DNA of 64,000 nucleotides from Acinetobacter sedimenti (GTDB taxonomy: Bacteria; Pseudomonadota; Gammaproteobacteria; Pseudomonadales; Moraxellaceae). The DNA is taken from NCBI RefSeq assembly GCF_022601685.1, contig NZ_JAKUML010000010.1, positions 58,191 through 122,190 on the forward strand, in the 5' to 3' direction. The first letter of the stretch is position 1; every line of letters begins with the position of its first letter. Shown here piece after piece: positions 51,050 to 60,191 of the stretch. A program made the translations under genes and the position numbers. The notes beneath the pieces are model-generated. The model was not told the DNA's origin. It saw nothing but the letters and a program-made list of their open reading frames with translations, and ran no database searches.

Positions 51050-51622
51050 ATGTTAGAACAATTACAGCATTTACAACAGCAAGTGCAAATTTTGGTCAAA
51101 CACGTCCAAGATTTGCAGCAACAGCAAACCGATCAACAGCATATTCATGCGCAAACTGCACAAAATCTGCAACGTCAGTTAGACGATGCGCATTCAGCTT
51201 TACAACAAGCGCGAGATGAACAGCAAAATACTGCTACTGCCTTAACACAAGGCAAAGATCAGCATCAGCAACTACAAGAAGCGCATCAAACGCTATCTGA
51301 CAAATATCAACGACTTGAAAATAGTTGTAATGAGCTACGCAAACGCTTTGAAGCTTTAATTACACAAAAGAATCAACTCAAAAGCGATTATGACAATTTG
51401 GGCACGCAAAATGAAAGCCTTCAGTCACAACTGAAAGAGCTTGGTCAAGTACGTGATCAACTGCACAAGAAAAATGAACAAGCACGTCAAAAGGTCGAAG
51501 CGATCATTCAGCGCCTTGCGATCTTGGGTACACCACAAGATAGCAACAGCTTGAGCATTCAAAAATTGGCGCATCCACATGCAGAACAATTAGAATTTGA
51601 GGACAGTACAGCAAATGACTGA
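51050..51622 (+). CDS. Coiled-coil protein upstream of zapA
   Basis: A 190-residue protein that is almost all predicted coiled coil, rich in Gln, Leu, His and Lys with regular heptads (LEQLQHLQQQVQILVKHVQDLQ and onward). No signal or membrane segment. It overlaps zapA by eight bases and sits in the place where Pseudomonas carries a TIGR02449-type or ZapB-like coiled-coil gene before zapA and the 6S RNA. Its role is therefore likely in division-ring bundling, an inference from position and shape. The C-terminal twenty residues (QKLAHPHAEQLEFEDS) are not coiled coil. Confidence 0.75.
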   Translation: MLEQLQHLQQQVQILVKHVQDLQQQQTDQQHIHAQTAQNLQRQLDDAHSALQQARDEQQNTATALTQGKDQHQQLQEAHQTLSDKYQRLENSCNELRKRFEALITQKNQLKSDYDNLGTQNESLQSQLKELGQVRDQLHKKNEQARQKVEAIIQRLAILGTPQDSNSLSIQKLAHPHAEQLEFEDSTAND

Positions 51623-51923
51623 GAATACCGCCGTCGAATTATGGCTTTTAGATAGTGTATACAAACTAGGTTGCCCTGCGAATCTACAAGATGAACTGCG
51701 TAGCGCAGGCGATTTGCTAGAGCAAAAGTTCAAAGGGATGCGTAGCGCCAATCCACGTATGGACAATCAAAAAGTCGCAGTCATGGTTTCATTACAATTA
51801 ATGCAAGAAGTGATCGAGATGAACAAATCGTTACAACAATACAGTCAGTGTGAGAATGCGCTTGCTGATATGGTCGATGCGTTGGATCAACAAATCACGC
51901 AAATTCAAGCAACTAATGGCTAA
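51615..51923 (+). CDS. zapA: Cell division protein ZapA
   Basis: Binds FtsZ and promotes bundling of the Z ring. The 102-residue protein has the ZapA order: an N-terminal beta region (VELWLLDSVYKLGCPANLQDEL), the helix RSAGDLLEQKFKGMRSANPRMDNQKVAVMVSLQLM, then a coiled coil (NKSLQQYSQCENALADMVDALDQQI). The start at ATG 51615 overlaps the preceding gene by eight bases, so translation is probably coupled. The 6S RNA gene follows at about 118 bases, the conserved gammaproteobacterial zapA-ssrS arrangement. Confidence 0.9.
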   Translation: MTENTAVELWLLDSVYKLGCPANLQDELRSAGDLLEQKFKGMRSANPRMDNQKVAVMVSLQLMQEVIEMNKSLQQYSQCENALADMVDALDQQITQIQATNG

Positions 51924-52005
51924 TTCAGTGATATTTAATTAGCCCTTGATTGTGTTAATTGCTTAGCAATTAAGCGACAAATGGGTGAAATCACTGATAT
52001 GGTGT

Positions 52006-52035
52006 TTGTACATTGATTTAATCAAGCGTTATAAT
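52006..52035 (+). promoter_or_regulatory. Promoter of the 6S RNA gene
   Basis: TATAAT at 52030-52035 is a perfect -10 and TTGTAC at 52006-52011 a fair -35 with an 18-base spacer; transcription would start at about 52041-52042, where the 6S RNA begins. Confidence 0.75.
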
Positions 52036-52040
52036 AAAGC

Positions 52041-52222
52041 CAACTCTGGGATGTACGCCAACGGGTCTATTCCCCTGAGCCGATATCATTACTTATGGAT
52101 ATGTTCTGTATGGTTTGGGTGTATGTCTACCTTGAGTAGAAAACCGAAAAATGATACGTCATCTCCACCTTGAACTTTAGGGTTCAAGGGTAACGACTAG
52201 TAGCGGCATCTTCGGAGTTATT
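52041..52222 (+). ncRNA. ssrS: 6S RNA
   Basis: About 182 bases that match the gammaproteobacterial 6S RNA. The 5' part CTGGGATGTACGCC, GGGTCTATTCCCCTGAGCC and the 3' part CCACCTTGAA, GGGTTCAAGGGTAACGAC, GCGGCATCTTCGGAG are complementary in the same order as in E. coli, giving the long hairpin with an open central bubble that mimics an open promoter. 6S RNA binds the housekeeping RNA polymerase in stationary phase. The gene lies after zapA, as in E. coli and Pseudomonas; the formyltetrahydrofolate cyclo-ligase gene that usually follows is missing here. Ends are estimated. Confidence 0.92.
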
Positions 52223-52660
52223 TTTATCAACTCAATATAAATACTTACAATATCTCGAAAATATTAAATACAAGTATATATAAAAAGTCTGATTATTAGT
52301 TTATATATTGATTACCCTTTGCTAAATCACTCTGGTGGTCACGTTAAAATCAAAACTTATTTCAATCCATTACCCTATACTTTCGTAATAAAGAATTAGA
52401 AAGCATGATAAGTTCAGATCTTTTATATTCTATAGGCTTCTATATTTCTATTATAGGAACTTTACTATAAATGATTAGGACAGGTGCATTTTTTCAGCAG
52501 ACCACAAAACATGCTAAAAATGAAACTATATGAGTTTTCTATTTTCCTCTTTGGTTTTTTATTAACTTTAATAAGTTATTTAATTTAATAACAAACTAAC
52601 CTTGATGATATCACTCAGCAATCTTATAAAACATTAAAGGTAAAAACAAACAATATCTAA
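52223..52660. other. AT-rich region downstream of 6S RNA, possible small membrane-peptide frames
   Basis: No ordinary gene. Two very short frames encode hydrophobic peptides: 52405-52470 (21 residues, reading MISSDLLYSIGFYIS and on) with AGAAAG upstream, and 52511-52588 (25 residues, MLKMKLYEFSIFLFGFLL and on) without a clear ribosome site. Both could be single membrane helices, but chance is likely in DNA this rich in A+T. Confidence 0.25.
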
Positions 52661-52688
52661 AACAAAAAACTCGACCGAAGTCGAGTTA
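52658..52688 (-). terminator. Terminator after the acidic SutA-like gene
   Basis: AACTCGAC / GTCGAGTT perfect stem with a CGAA (TTCG on the minus strand) loop and a T-rich tract on the minus strand. Confidence 0.9.
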
Positions 52689-52733
52689 AACGTTGCCATG
52701 AATACAATTTACAGTGAATGGAACGCAAAGATA

Positions 52734-52997
52734 TTAATCATGTGCTGATTCATCAGGTGGCACTTCAGTGATGCGTCCGCCCTGTGCTAGAAAGCGAGCC
52801 AATTCATCTTCAAGTGATTCACGCGCTTTTTGACGTGCTGTGACTGATAAGCTTTCTGCTTCTTCACGCTCTGCATCTGTGGTATGCCCAGAGCCTTCAC
52901 CATCGCCATCATCTGCACCACTTTCCGCAGATTTACTTTCTTCTTCATCGACGCCTTCGTTCAAATCGTCGTCATCATAATCAATCTTGTCACTCAT
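52734..52997 (-). CDS. Acidic disordered protein, SutA-like
   Basis: An 87-residue protein whose first half is nearly all Asp, Glu, Ser and Gly (DYDDDDLNEG, SGADDGDGEGSG), followed by a short basic helix (SVTARQKARESLEDELARFL) and the tail AQGGRITEVPPDES. This layout, with an acidic disordered arm and a closing FLxxGGxIxEV, is that of SutA, a Pseudomonas protein that binds RNA polymerase and helps transcription in slow growth. The identification is from memory of the pattern and not certain. GGAGG lies eight bases before ATG 52997. It has its own terminator and lies about 500 bases from the 6S RNA gene, another growth-phase regulator of RNA polymerase. Confidence 0.6.
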   Translation of the reverse strand: MSDKIDYDDDDLNEGVDEEESKSAESGADDGDGEGSGHTTDAEREEAESLSVTARQKARESLEDELARFLAQGGRITEVPPDESAHD

Positions 52998-53215
52998 GCT
53001 CACCACCTCCACAACATCATCTACACGTTGCGATTTTTTCTATCGCTTTGAATTGATCTATTAAGGCGAAATGTAGCAATCAATTCTGTATCCGCCTAGC
53101 CCCCTGACTGTTAAAAATGGTGAAAATATCATCGAAAAATTCAATTTTTATCGCACTTTTGATCAATTGATTGAATTTTAATAATTTTGAGCGATGACAT
53201 AATACAGAATGCTTT

Positions 53216-54484
53216 TTAAAGTGCGTATTGGGTATCTTTTAATGCAGGCGCACCACTGGCTTGCGTATTGAAAAAATCTACCGCATTTTGCTGATTTGCG
53301 ACAAAGTGCACTGCTTCATTACGTACCCATTGTAGTGGTCGAAGTTGTGTGGTGTTAATCCAACCTAACGCCGACATGCTGTGCATCATCAAGCTGTTGT
53401 GCAGGCGACGTTGATGCTCATACTTACGCAGTGTTTGAATATGCGCCCATGCGCCACGCTTGTGGTCTTTAATCAACTGATCGACCAATACCGCCGCATC
53501 CAAACAGCCTAAGTTCACACCCTGTCCTGCCAATGGGTGAATCACATGCGCCGCATCACCGACCAATGCCACGCCATCTGTCACATAGCTTTGCGCTTGA
53601 CGAGCAACCAATGGAAAGCTCGCTCGTGAAACCACTTCTTGTACCTCACCGAGCATATAGTGACTGGCTTGACTGACTTTTTTCGCAAAATCCTGATCGC
53701 TTAATTCACGGTATTCATCAGCATAATCCGTCGGTAATGTCCAAACGATGGATTGCCAATGTCCTTGTTGTTCCGTATCTAAACTTTTCATGGGTAAAAA
53801 TGCCAAAGGACCTGTATCTAAGAAAATTTGTCTTGCCACATGTTGATGCTTTTTTTCGGTACGAATGGCACAACTAATCGCCGTTTGTTTATAATCCAAA
53901 CGATCCAGCAAAATCCCAACTTGATCTCGTACAAAGGAGTTTGCGCCATCTGCACCAATGATTAAATCTGTAGTGAGCACGTCACCATCTGCTAAAGTCA
54001 CTTGCCAATGTTGTGGTATTTTCTCTAGTCGAGTGACTTTGACTTTGGTACGATAATCTTGAACTTTCTGCTGTAATTCTGTTTGTAAAGCGAGATTGAG
54101 AATACTTGGCTCAACCATGATACCGAGCCAATCATGAGGCATCGGCGATATAATAGAGGCTTGCCCAAAGTGAATCTCACCATGTCCATCACGGTGCCAC
54201 ACTTGCATGCCACTATAGGGCTGATAACGCTGAAATTTTTTAAAATGTTGCCATGCGCCCGCTTGCTCCATCAAGTGCATTGATGCTTGATTCAGTGCTA
54301 AAACGCGTGGATTAGTTTGGCTGAGCACTTTATTCGCATCAAGCAATGGTGAGGCATCCAATACGGTAGCTTGAATGCCTGCTTTAGCAAGTAGCAAAGC
54401 AGTCAATCCACCGACCAACCCACCACCAATGATAATCACGCTATGGTGCTTGTTTTGATGTGTTTTGTGCATTTCCTTACTCAT
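53216..54484 (-). CDS. FAD-dependent ubiquinone-pathway hydroxylase (UbiI/VisC/UbiF-like)
   Basis: A 422-residue flavin monooxygenase. FAD motifs: VIIIGGGLVGGLTALLLAKAG at the N-terminus, LIIGADGANSFVRDQVG in the middle and VALVGDAAHVIHPLAGQGVNLGCLDA. These and the length place it in the UbiH/UbiI/UbiF/COQ6 family that hydroxylates the ubiquinone ring. Which carbon it acts on cannot be decided by eye; following UbiH, position favours UbiI/VisC as in E. coli. Its ATG overlaps the stop of the upstream ubiH gene (ATGA), so the pair is translationally coupled. Confidence 0.88.
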   Translation of the reverse strand: MSKEMHKTHQNKHHSVIIIGGGLVGGLTALLLAKAGIQATVLDASPLLDANKVLSQTNPRVLALNQASMHLMEQAGAWQHFKKFQRYQPYSGMQVWHRDGHGEIHFGQASIISPMPHDWLGIMVEPSILNLALQTELQQKVQDYRTKVKVTRLEKIPQHWQVTLADGDVLTTDLIIGADGANSFVRDQVGILLDRLDYKQTAISCAIRTEKKHQHVARQIFLDTGPLAFLPMKSLDTEQQGHWQSIVWTLPTDYADEYRELSDQDFAKKVSQASHYMLGEVQEVVSRASFPLVARQAQSYVTDGVALVGDAAHVIHPLAGQGVNLGCLDAAVLVDQLIKDHKRGAWAHIQTLRKYEHQRRLHNSLMMHSMSALGWINTTQLRPLQWVRNEAVHFVANQQNAVDFFNTQASGAPALKDTQYAL

Positions 54485-55689
54485 GCTTTTAACCCCATGG
54501 CAAAGGTCGCCACCATCGGCTTGACACCCGGAATCAAATCAAATGCGAGCAAGCCTGTGTTACGTGCAATTTTTAAAATCGGATTGTGATTGCTAAAACC
54601 ACGCACTACTTTGTCACAAAAGAAAATTACTTTCTTTTGATCACTGAGGCGTGCTTGCTCATAAGATTTCAGCATCTCATGATCACCCAAATCCAAACCA
54701 TGCTGTTGTTGATGTGCAAGATAGCGACATAACACAAATGCATCTCGTAGACACAAGTTAAAGCCTTGCCCTGCCACAGGATGAATGGTATGCGCCGCAT
54801 TCCCCATCAGCACCACACGACCTGAAATCTGCTGATGCGCAAGCACTTGGGATAATGGATAACTAAAACGCTTCCCTGTTTTTTCAAATTTACCTGCTCG
54901 ATCGCCATAAGTTTGCTGTAGCGCATCTAAGAAATGTTGATCATTTTCCTCGCCAAGCCATTCTTGCTCCGTGCCTTTTTTCACAGGCCAGACGACGGAA
55001 CGACGATAATCCCCATGCAAAGGCAACAGCGCCAAAGGTCCTAGAGGGCTGAATCGCTCAAAGCCTACTTGCTGATGTGGCTTAGAGGTTTGCACGGTTG
55101 TGACGATTGCGACTTGATCATAATCATGTACATCCACACCAATACCCAAAGCCTGACGGCAAAATGAATCTCGACCATCAGCGGCAATGACTAATTGGCT
55201 TTGTAGCTGAATTTCATGGTTATCTTTTAATGCTGTGATTGATACCTTATTTTTATCTTGTGATAACTGAGTCACTTGCACGCCATCAATCAATTCAATA
55301 AAAGCATTCTTTTGCACACTTTGCAGAAGCACACGCCCAAGCCACGCATTCTCAATGACTTGCCCAAAACTTTCGACTTTTTCTTCGGTATTGACCAGTT
55401 TCGCTTTGCCAAAACTACCCTGTTCGGAGATATGCACCTGATGAATTGGCGTGGCGTATTGTTGTAATGTTTCCCACAATCCCAATTCTTGATAAATCTC
55501 TACACTACGCCGAGATAATGCGGTATTGCGTGCATCAAAACTCGAATGATATGGCGTTTCACCGCCTTGCGCTTGATAATCAGGATATTTGATCGCTTCC
55601 AGCAAAGTCACTTTGAGTTCAAGTTTTGCCAACATCAGTGCAAGGCTGAGTCCGACCATGCCTCCACCAACAATGATGATTGCTTGCAT
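54481..55689 (-). CDS. ubiH: 2-octaprenyl-6-methoxyphenol hydroxylase (UbiH-like)
   Basis: A 402-residue FAD monooxygenase of ubiquinone synthesis. It has AIIIVGGGMVGLSLALMLAKLEL at the N-terminus, the UbiH hallmark DARNTALSRRSVEIYQELGLW, ADGRDSFCRQALGI, and GNAAHTIHPVAGQGFNLCLRDA near the end. AAGGA lies six bases before ATG 55689. Its last bases overlap the start of the second hydroxylase gene. In E. coli the order is pepP-ubiH-ubiI; here pepP is separated from the pair by the zapA-6S block. Confidence 0.88.
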   Translation of the reverse strand: MQAIIIVGGGMVGLSLALMLAKLELKVTLLEAIKYPDYQAQGGETPYHSSFDARNTALSRRSVEIYQELGLWETLQQYATPIHQVHISEQGSFGKAKLVNTEEKVESFGQVIENAWLGRVLLQSVQKNAFIELIDGVQVTQLSQDKNKVSITALKDNHEIQLQSQLVIAADGRDSFCRQALGIGVDVHDYDQVAIVTTVQTSKPHQQVGFERFSPLGPLALLPLHGDYRRSVVWPVKKGTEQEWLGEENDQHFLDALQQTYGDRAGKFEKTGKRFSYPLSQVLAHQQISGRVVLMGNAAHTIHPVAGQGFNLCLRDAFVLCRYLAHQQQHGLDLGDHEMLKSYEQARLSDQKKVIFFCDKVVRGFSNHNPILKIARNTGLLAFDLIPGVKPMVATFAMGLKA

Positions 55690-55958
55690 CTGTTTATCCT
55701 TAGTTTATTCAATGATTTAATCTATAGCATCTCAAGCTAAGCATAACTGAAATTACACAGTGACTAAAGCGATAATCCGCATAAATTCGTTATCAATCGG
55801 TAGCATCATTTGACTAAATAAAAATGTGCGTTTGTCGCAAACTGATGAATTAACTTTGAAAGATTTGCACATGATTTTGGAAGTTTTTGCCTATTGTCAC
55901 TACTTCGCTTCTCATGCAAAGTAAATGTTCAAAATAGCAGACCTACAAGGAAGTCGAT

Positions 55959-57587
55959 ATGTTTGGACAAATGATGAGTCGCCCATTAGTGATTAGCAGT
56001 CTGATTGACCATGCAGCACAATACCACGGCGATACACAGATCATTTCCAAAGAAGTCAGTGGTGAATTTACCACCACCAACTGGAGCAATGTTTCTAAAA
56101 ATGCCAAACGCCTTGCCAATGCACTCAGCCAATACAATTTGCAAATTGGTGATCGCTTGGCGACCATCGCATGGAATAATTATCGTCATCTCGAAACATG
56201 GTATGCGGTATCTTGTAGTGGCTATGTGTGCCATACCATCAACCCTCGTCTTTTCCCCGAACAATTAGTATTTATTATCAATGATGCAAAAGATAAAGCA
56301 TTATTTTTTGATGTGACATTTTTGCCATTAATTACTGCGATTAAAGATAAAATTCCAACGGTTGAGAAGTTTATTTGTTTGGGTGGTAAAGATGAAAAAG
56401 TTCTCGCCGCCTTGCCTGATGTATTATTTTTCGACGATTTGATTGCATCGAATCATGATGAATTTGAATGGCCAGAACTTGATGAAAATGCAGCGAGTTC
56501 ACTCTGTTACACTTCTGGGACTACAGGTAATCCCAAAGGTGTATTGTATAGCCACCGCTCAACATTACTGCATGCTTTTGGTATTGCATTGCCTGACTCG
56601 CTGAACCTTTCTGCAAAAGATGTCGTGCTCCCTGTGGTACCAATGTTCCATGTTAATGCGTGGGGAATTCCATATGCTACAGCGATGACAGGCAGCAGCT
56701 TAGTCCTTCCCGGTCCAAATCTTGACGGCGATAGCTTAGTCAGCTTGATTGATGATTATAAAGTCACTGTTGCACTTGGTGTACCAACCATTTGGCAAGG
56801 CTTACTTGCTGCAGCGGCTAAACGTGATACCACGCTAAAAAGTATGAATCGTAATGTAGTTGGCGGAGCAGCATGCCCACCTGCGATTATCAAAATGTTT
56901 AAAGATAAATATCAATGCGAAACGATTCATGCTTGGGGGATGACGGAAACCAGTCCACTTGGAACAGCGAATCAGACTAAAGCGAAGCATAAAGATTTAT
57001 CCGCTGAGCAATTGGAAAAACTCCGCTTATCACAAGGTCGCCCTGTGTTTGGTGTAGAGCTTCGTATTGTCGATCCTGATGCCAACAATCAAGCATTGCC
57101 ACATGATGGAACGACGCAAGGTAATCTTCATATTCGTGGACATTGGATTGTTTCGGAATACTTTAATAAAGGAACTTCAGCGCTTACAGCAGATGGTTGG
57201 TTCGATACAGGTGATGTCGCAACGATTGACCCAGACGGCTTCTTAGTCATTCGTGACCGATCTAAAGATTTGATCAAATCAGGTGGTGAATGGATTTCTT
57301 CTGTTGAACTTGAAGGGATCGCCATGAGTCATCCTGAAATTCGCATGGCAGCAGCGATTGCCGCCAAGCATCCAAAATGGGACGAACGCCCTGTCTTAGT
57401 TGCCATCAAAGAAGAAGATAGCAACATTGATGAAGAAGCGGTAAAAGCTTACTATCAAGGCAAAATTGCCGATTGGCAGATTCCAGACCGTGTGATCTTC
57501 GTCGATGCGATTCCAATCAACGGTACTGGGAAAATGGTCAAATCAGAACTGCGTGACCAATATGGTGATGTGCTACTCGGAGCATAA
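55959..57587 (+). CDS. Medium-chain fatty acid--CoA ligase, AlkK-like
   Basis: Activates fatty acids to acyl-CoA with ATP. The 542-residue AMP-forming ligase follows Pseudomonas AlkK closely from end to end: [20 protein letters not shown] at the start, the P-loop-like [76 protein letters not shown], and the late [12 protein letters not shown] lysine. AlkK uses medium-chain acids from alkane oxidation, so such substrates are likely; it may feed the acyl-CoA dehydrogenases in this window. No alkane hydroxylase is nearby. AAGGAAG precedes ATG; a terminator follows. Confidence 0.92.
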   Translation: MFGQMMSRPLVISSLIDHAAQYHGDTQIISKEVSGEFTTTNWSNVSKNAKRLANALSQYNLQIGDRLATIAWNNYRHLETWYAVSCSGYVCHTINPRLFPEQLVFIINDAKDKALFFDVTFLPLITAIKDKIPTVEKFICLGGKDEKVLAALPDVLFFDDLIASNHDEFEWPELDENAASSLCYTSGTTGNPKGVLYSHRSTLLHAFGIALPDSLNLSAKDVVLPVVPMFHVNAWGIPYATAMTGSSLVLPGPNLDGDSLVSLIDDYKVTVALGVPTIWQGLLAAAAKRDTTLKSMNRNVVGGAACPPAIIKMFKDKYQCETIHAWGMTETSPLGTANQTKAKHKDLSAEQLEKLRLSQGRPVFGVELRIVDPDANNQALPHDGTTQGNLHIRGHWIVSEYFNKGTSALTADGWFDTGDVATIDPDGFLVIRDRSKDLIKSGGEWISSVELEGIAMSHPEIRMAAAIAAKHPKWDERPVLVAIKEEDSNIDEEAVKAYYQGKIADWQIPDRVIFVDAIPINGTGKMVKSELRDQYGDVLLGA

Positions 57588-57612
57588 CCAAATCTAAAAT
57601 CACTCAAAATCT

Positions 57613-57645
57613 AAAAAGAAGTGGCGTAAGTCACTTCTTTTTTAT
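57613..57645 (+). terminator. Terminator after the acyl-CoA ligase
   Basis: AGAAGTG (57617-57623) / CACTTCT (57632-57638) stem followed by six T. Confidence 0.8.
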
Positions 57646-57771
57646 ACACCAGTTTTTGAATCACTCTATGCCTTAATAAGTGCAAACAACCAATTTTGAA
57701 AAATGATTTTTCATGTGTATGTGTAATTTGCTACTATGAACAGCCCCATTCACTAGACTTGTCAGATTCTT

Positions 57772-58866
57772 ATGCAACTCGATTATCAGCAACAACTCGA
57801 ATTTAAAGTACAACACTTGCTTGCGCAGTTTACTGAATTTGACATGCCTGAAATCGAAGTCTTCGAATCACCTGAAAGTCACTATCGTATGCGTGCCGAG
57901 TTTCGCATTTGGCATACCGATGAAGATCTGTTTTATGCCATGTTTGAACGTGATGAGGAAGGTAAAAAACAAGTCATTCGCATTGATGATTTTCCAACGG
58001 CAACCCAGTCGATTAACGATCTCATGCCGATTTTATTGGCAGAAGTGAAAGCTAATCCGCTACTTTCAGAGCGCTTATTTGAAATCGACTTTTTGGCATC
58101 GAAGCATGGGGAAATGCTCGTTTCGATGATCTATCACCGACAGTTAAATGAAGCATGGACTGCAATTGCAAAAACATTACAAGAAAAATTAAATATTAAA
58201 ATCATTGGTCGTAGTCGTGGGCAGAAAATTGTTTTAGCAGATGACTTTGTCATTGAAAAACTCATGGTGAATGGTCGTGAATTTACCTATAAACAAATAG
58301 AAAATGGCTTTACTCAGCCTAATGCCATAGTTTGTGAAAAAATGCTATCTTGGGCATGTGATGTCGCACAAGAAAATCAAACAGACTCAAAGACTGATCT
58401 ATTAGAACTCTATTGTGGGAATGGTAATTTTACCTTGCCATTGTCATTACATTTCCGAAAAGTGCTTGCAACAGAACTCGCCAAAAGCTCCGTCTATGCC
58501 GCCAAATGGAACATGGCTGAAAATCAAATTGAAAATATTCAGATCGCTCGCCTCTCCGCAGAAGAGTTTACCGAAGCCTATCAAGGAAAACGTGAATTTC
58601 GTCGGTTAAAAGAAGAAAATATTGAACTGAGTAATTATCAATTTGATACGGTTTTTGTTGATCCACCACGAGCAGGTATTGATGACGACACATTAGCTTT
58701 AATCGCACAATTCCCACAAATTATTTATATCTCCTGCAATCCTGAAACACTGTATGATAATTTACAAGTATTGAGTGAAACACATGACATCAAACGCTTT
58801 GCGATGTTTGATCAGTTCCCATTTACTCATCATGTCGAATCAGGCGTGCTCTTAGTCAAAAAGTAA
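57772..58866 (+). CDS. trmA: tRNA (uracil-54,C5)-methyltransferase TrmA
   Basis: Makes ribothymidine at position 54 of the T-loop with SAM. The 364-residue protein matches TrmA in length (E. coli 366): [18 protein letters not shown] near the N-terminus, [14 protein letters not shown], the SAM motif [29 protein letters not shown], and the catalytic cysteine in [10 protein letters not shown]. No iron-sulfur TRAM domain is present, which separates it from RlmD. Its stop lies three bases from the stop of the opposing chromate transporter gene. Confidence 0.94.
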   Translation: MQLDYQQQLEFKVQHLLAQFTEFDMPEIEVFESPESHYRMRAEFRIWHTDEDLFYAMFERDEEGKKQVIRIDDFPTATQSINDLMPILLAEVKANPLLSERLFEIDFLASKHGEMLVSMIYHRQLNEAWTAIAKTLQEKLNIKIIGRSRGQKIVLADDFVIEKLMVNGREFTYKQIENGFTQPNAIVCEKMLSWACDVAQENQTDSKTDLLELYCGNGNFTLPLSLHFRKVLATELAKSSVYAAKWNMAENQIENIQIARLSAEEFTEAYQGKREFRRLKEENIELSNYQFDTVFVDPPRAGIDDDTLALIAQFPQIIYISCNPETLYDNLQVLSETHDIKRFAMFDQFPFTHHVESGVLLVKK

Positions 58867-58869
58867 TTT

Positions 58870-60042
58870 TTAAATGACTGCGGACATGATGTACGCATAA
58901 CTTAAACTGGCTAACATCAAGCCCCAAATCGGCAAACGTCCTGTATAAAAAATTGCAAAAGCAATGATCAGGAAAATACCGTCGGCGATTGAATCGACTC
59001 CTTTGGGCAACATATTTTGAACTAACATCAAAATCAGCAAGGCAATCACCCCTGCACTAATCCCCTGAAACATAGCGCGTAAATATTTATTTTTTGATAA
59101 ATAACTCGTCATCGGCAATGCGCCAATTAAAACTAATGCTGCAGGTAGAAATATTGCAAGAACCGTAAATAATGCAGCAAACAAACTTATTGATGGAAAA
59201 GCTGTCGCACCGAGAAATGCACTAAAATTAAATAGTGGTCCTGGTAAAGTCTGAATCACCCCATAACCCGTCATAAACTGATCTTGACCGACAAAGTTTT
59301 GATGAACGATGCTTTGCTCTAAAAGCGGCAAAACCACATGTCCACCGCCAAATACCAATGCGCTGGCTTGATAAATTTCGTAAAAGAAATTGGCAGGTTG
59401 GTCGGCTGACACAAATAATGGTGTAAATATTAAAATTCCGAAAAATGCACTAAGACAAATCAGCGCCGTTCGTTTCGATACTGGAAAATCGAGTTGTGCT
59501 AATGCCGAATAAGATTGTTGATAAAACAAAAGCAAGCCAAGCAACGCAGCAATTAAAATGAGAAATAACTGATTTAACTCAGCAAACATCAAGCCAATCA
59601 CTGTCAAAATAATCACAATTACGTAATGCAGTTTGGTTTTACAGATTTGCCGACTCATCATCACAACCGCATGAGCAACGATCACCACGATTGCAAGTAA
59701 TAAGCCTTTTAAAATCATGGTATTGGATAGCCACGAAAATTGACTCAAACTGATGGCAAGTAAATACATTAAAATCGCACCTGGCAAAGTAAAGCCAAGC
59801 CAAGAGGCAAGTGCACCAAGATATCCTGCCCGATACAGTCCTAACCCCATGCCGACTTGGCTACTACTTGGGCCTGGTAAAAACTGACACAGCGCCACCA
59901 ATTGCAGATATTGTTCTGCGCTCATCCAAGCTTTTTGATCAATAATTTTTGTTTGAAACAGTGCAATATGCGCTGCAGGACCGCCAAAAGAAATGCAACC
60001 CAAATAGAAAAATAATCGAAATATTGAAAATGGTGTGTCCAT
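58870..60042 (-). CDS. chrA: Chromate transporter, long CHR family
   Basis: A 390-residue inner-membrane protein with two homologous halves, each with about five or six helices. The first half has the CHR signature FFYLGCISFGGPAAHIALF and FLPGPSSSQVGMGLGL, and the second half repeats it (SALVFGGGHVVLPLLEQ, GYGVIQTLPGPLFNFSAFLG). Long CHR proteins export chromate in exchange for a counter-ion or take part in sulfate handling; whether this one gives chromate resistance is unknown. No ChrB regulator is adjacent. It converges with trmA almost without a gap and lacks an obvious terminator. Confidence 0.9.
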   Translation of the reverse strand: MDTPFSIFRLFFYLGCISFGGPAAHIALFQTKIIDQKAWMSAEQYLQLVALCQFLPGPSSSQVGMGLGLYRAGYLGALASWLGFTLPGAILMYLLAISLSQFSWLSNTMILKGLLLAIVVIVAHAVVMMSRQICKTKLHYVIVIILTVIGLMFAELNQLFLILIAALLGLLLFYQQSYSALAQLDFPVSKRTALICLSAFFGILIFTPLFVSADQPANFFYEIYQASALVFGGGHVVLPLLEQSIVHQNFVGQDQFMTGYGVIQTLPGPLFNFSAFLGATAFPSISLFAALFTVLAIFLPAALVLIGALPMTSYLSKNKYLRAMFQGISAGVIALLILMLVQNMLPKGVDSIADGIFLIIAFAIFYTGRLPIWGLMLASLSYAYIMSAVI

Positions 60043-60141
60043 ATACTTGTGCGATTTTGATCAAACCAGTTAACTTAAAGCATATATATGACATTGCGAT
60101 GAATAAGCAATCTTTAAACTTAGTCAGGGCTTAAACTCGCA

Positions 60142-60166
60142 TTAAAAAAGACCGCCGAAGCGATCT
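60142..60166 (-). terminator. Terminator after ddc
   Basis: GATCGC TTCG GCGGTC on the minus strand forms a six-pair stem with a TTCG loop, one G-U pair, followed by six T; it lies 27 bases past the ddc stop. Confidence 0.85.
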
Positions 60167-60191
60167 CATTAGATTATAGATTTTTCATCAA

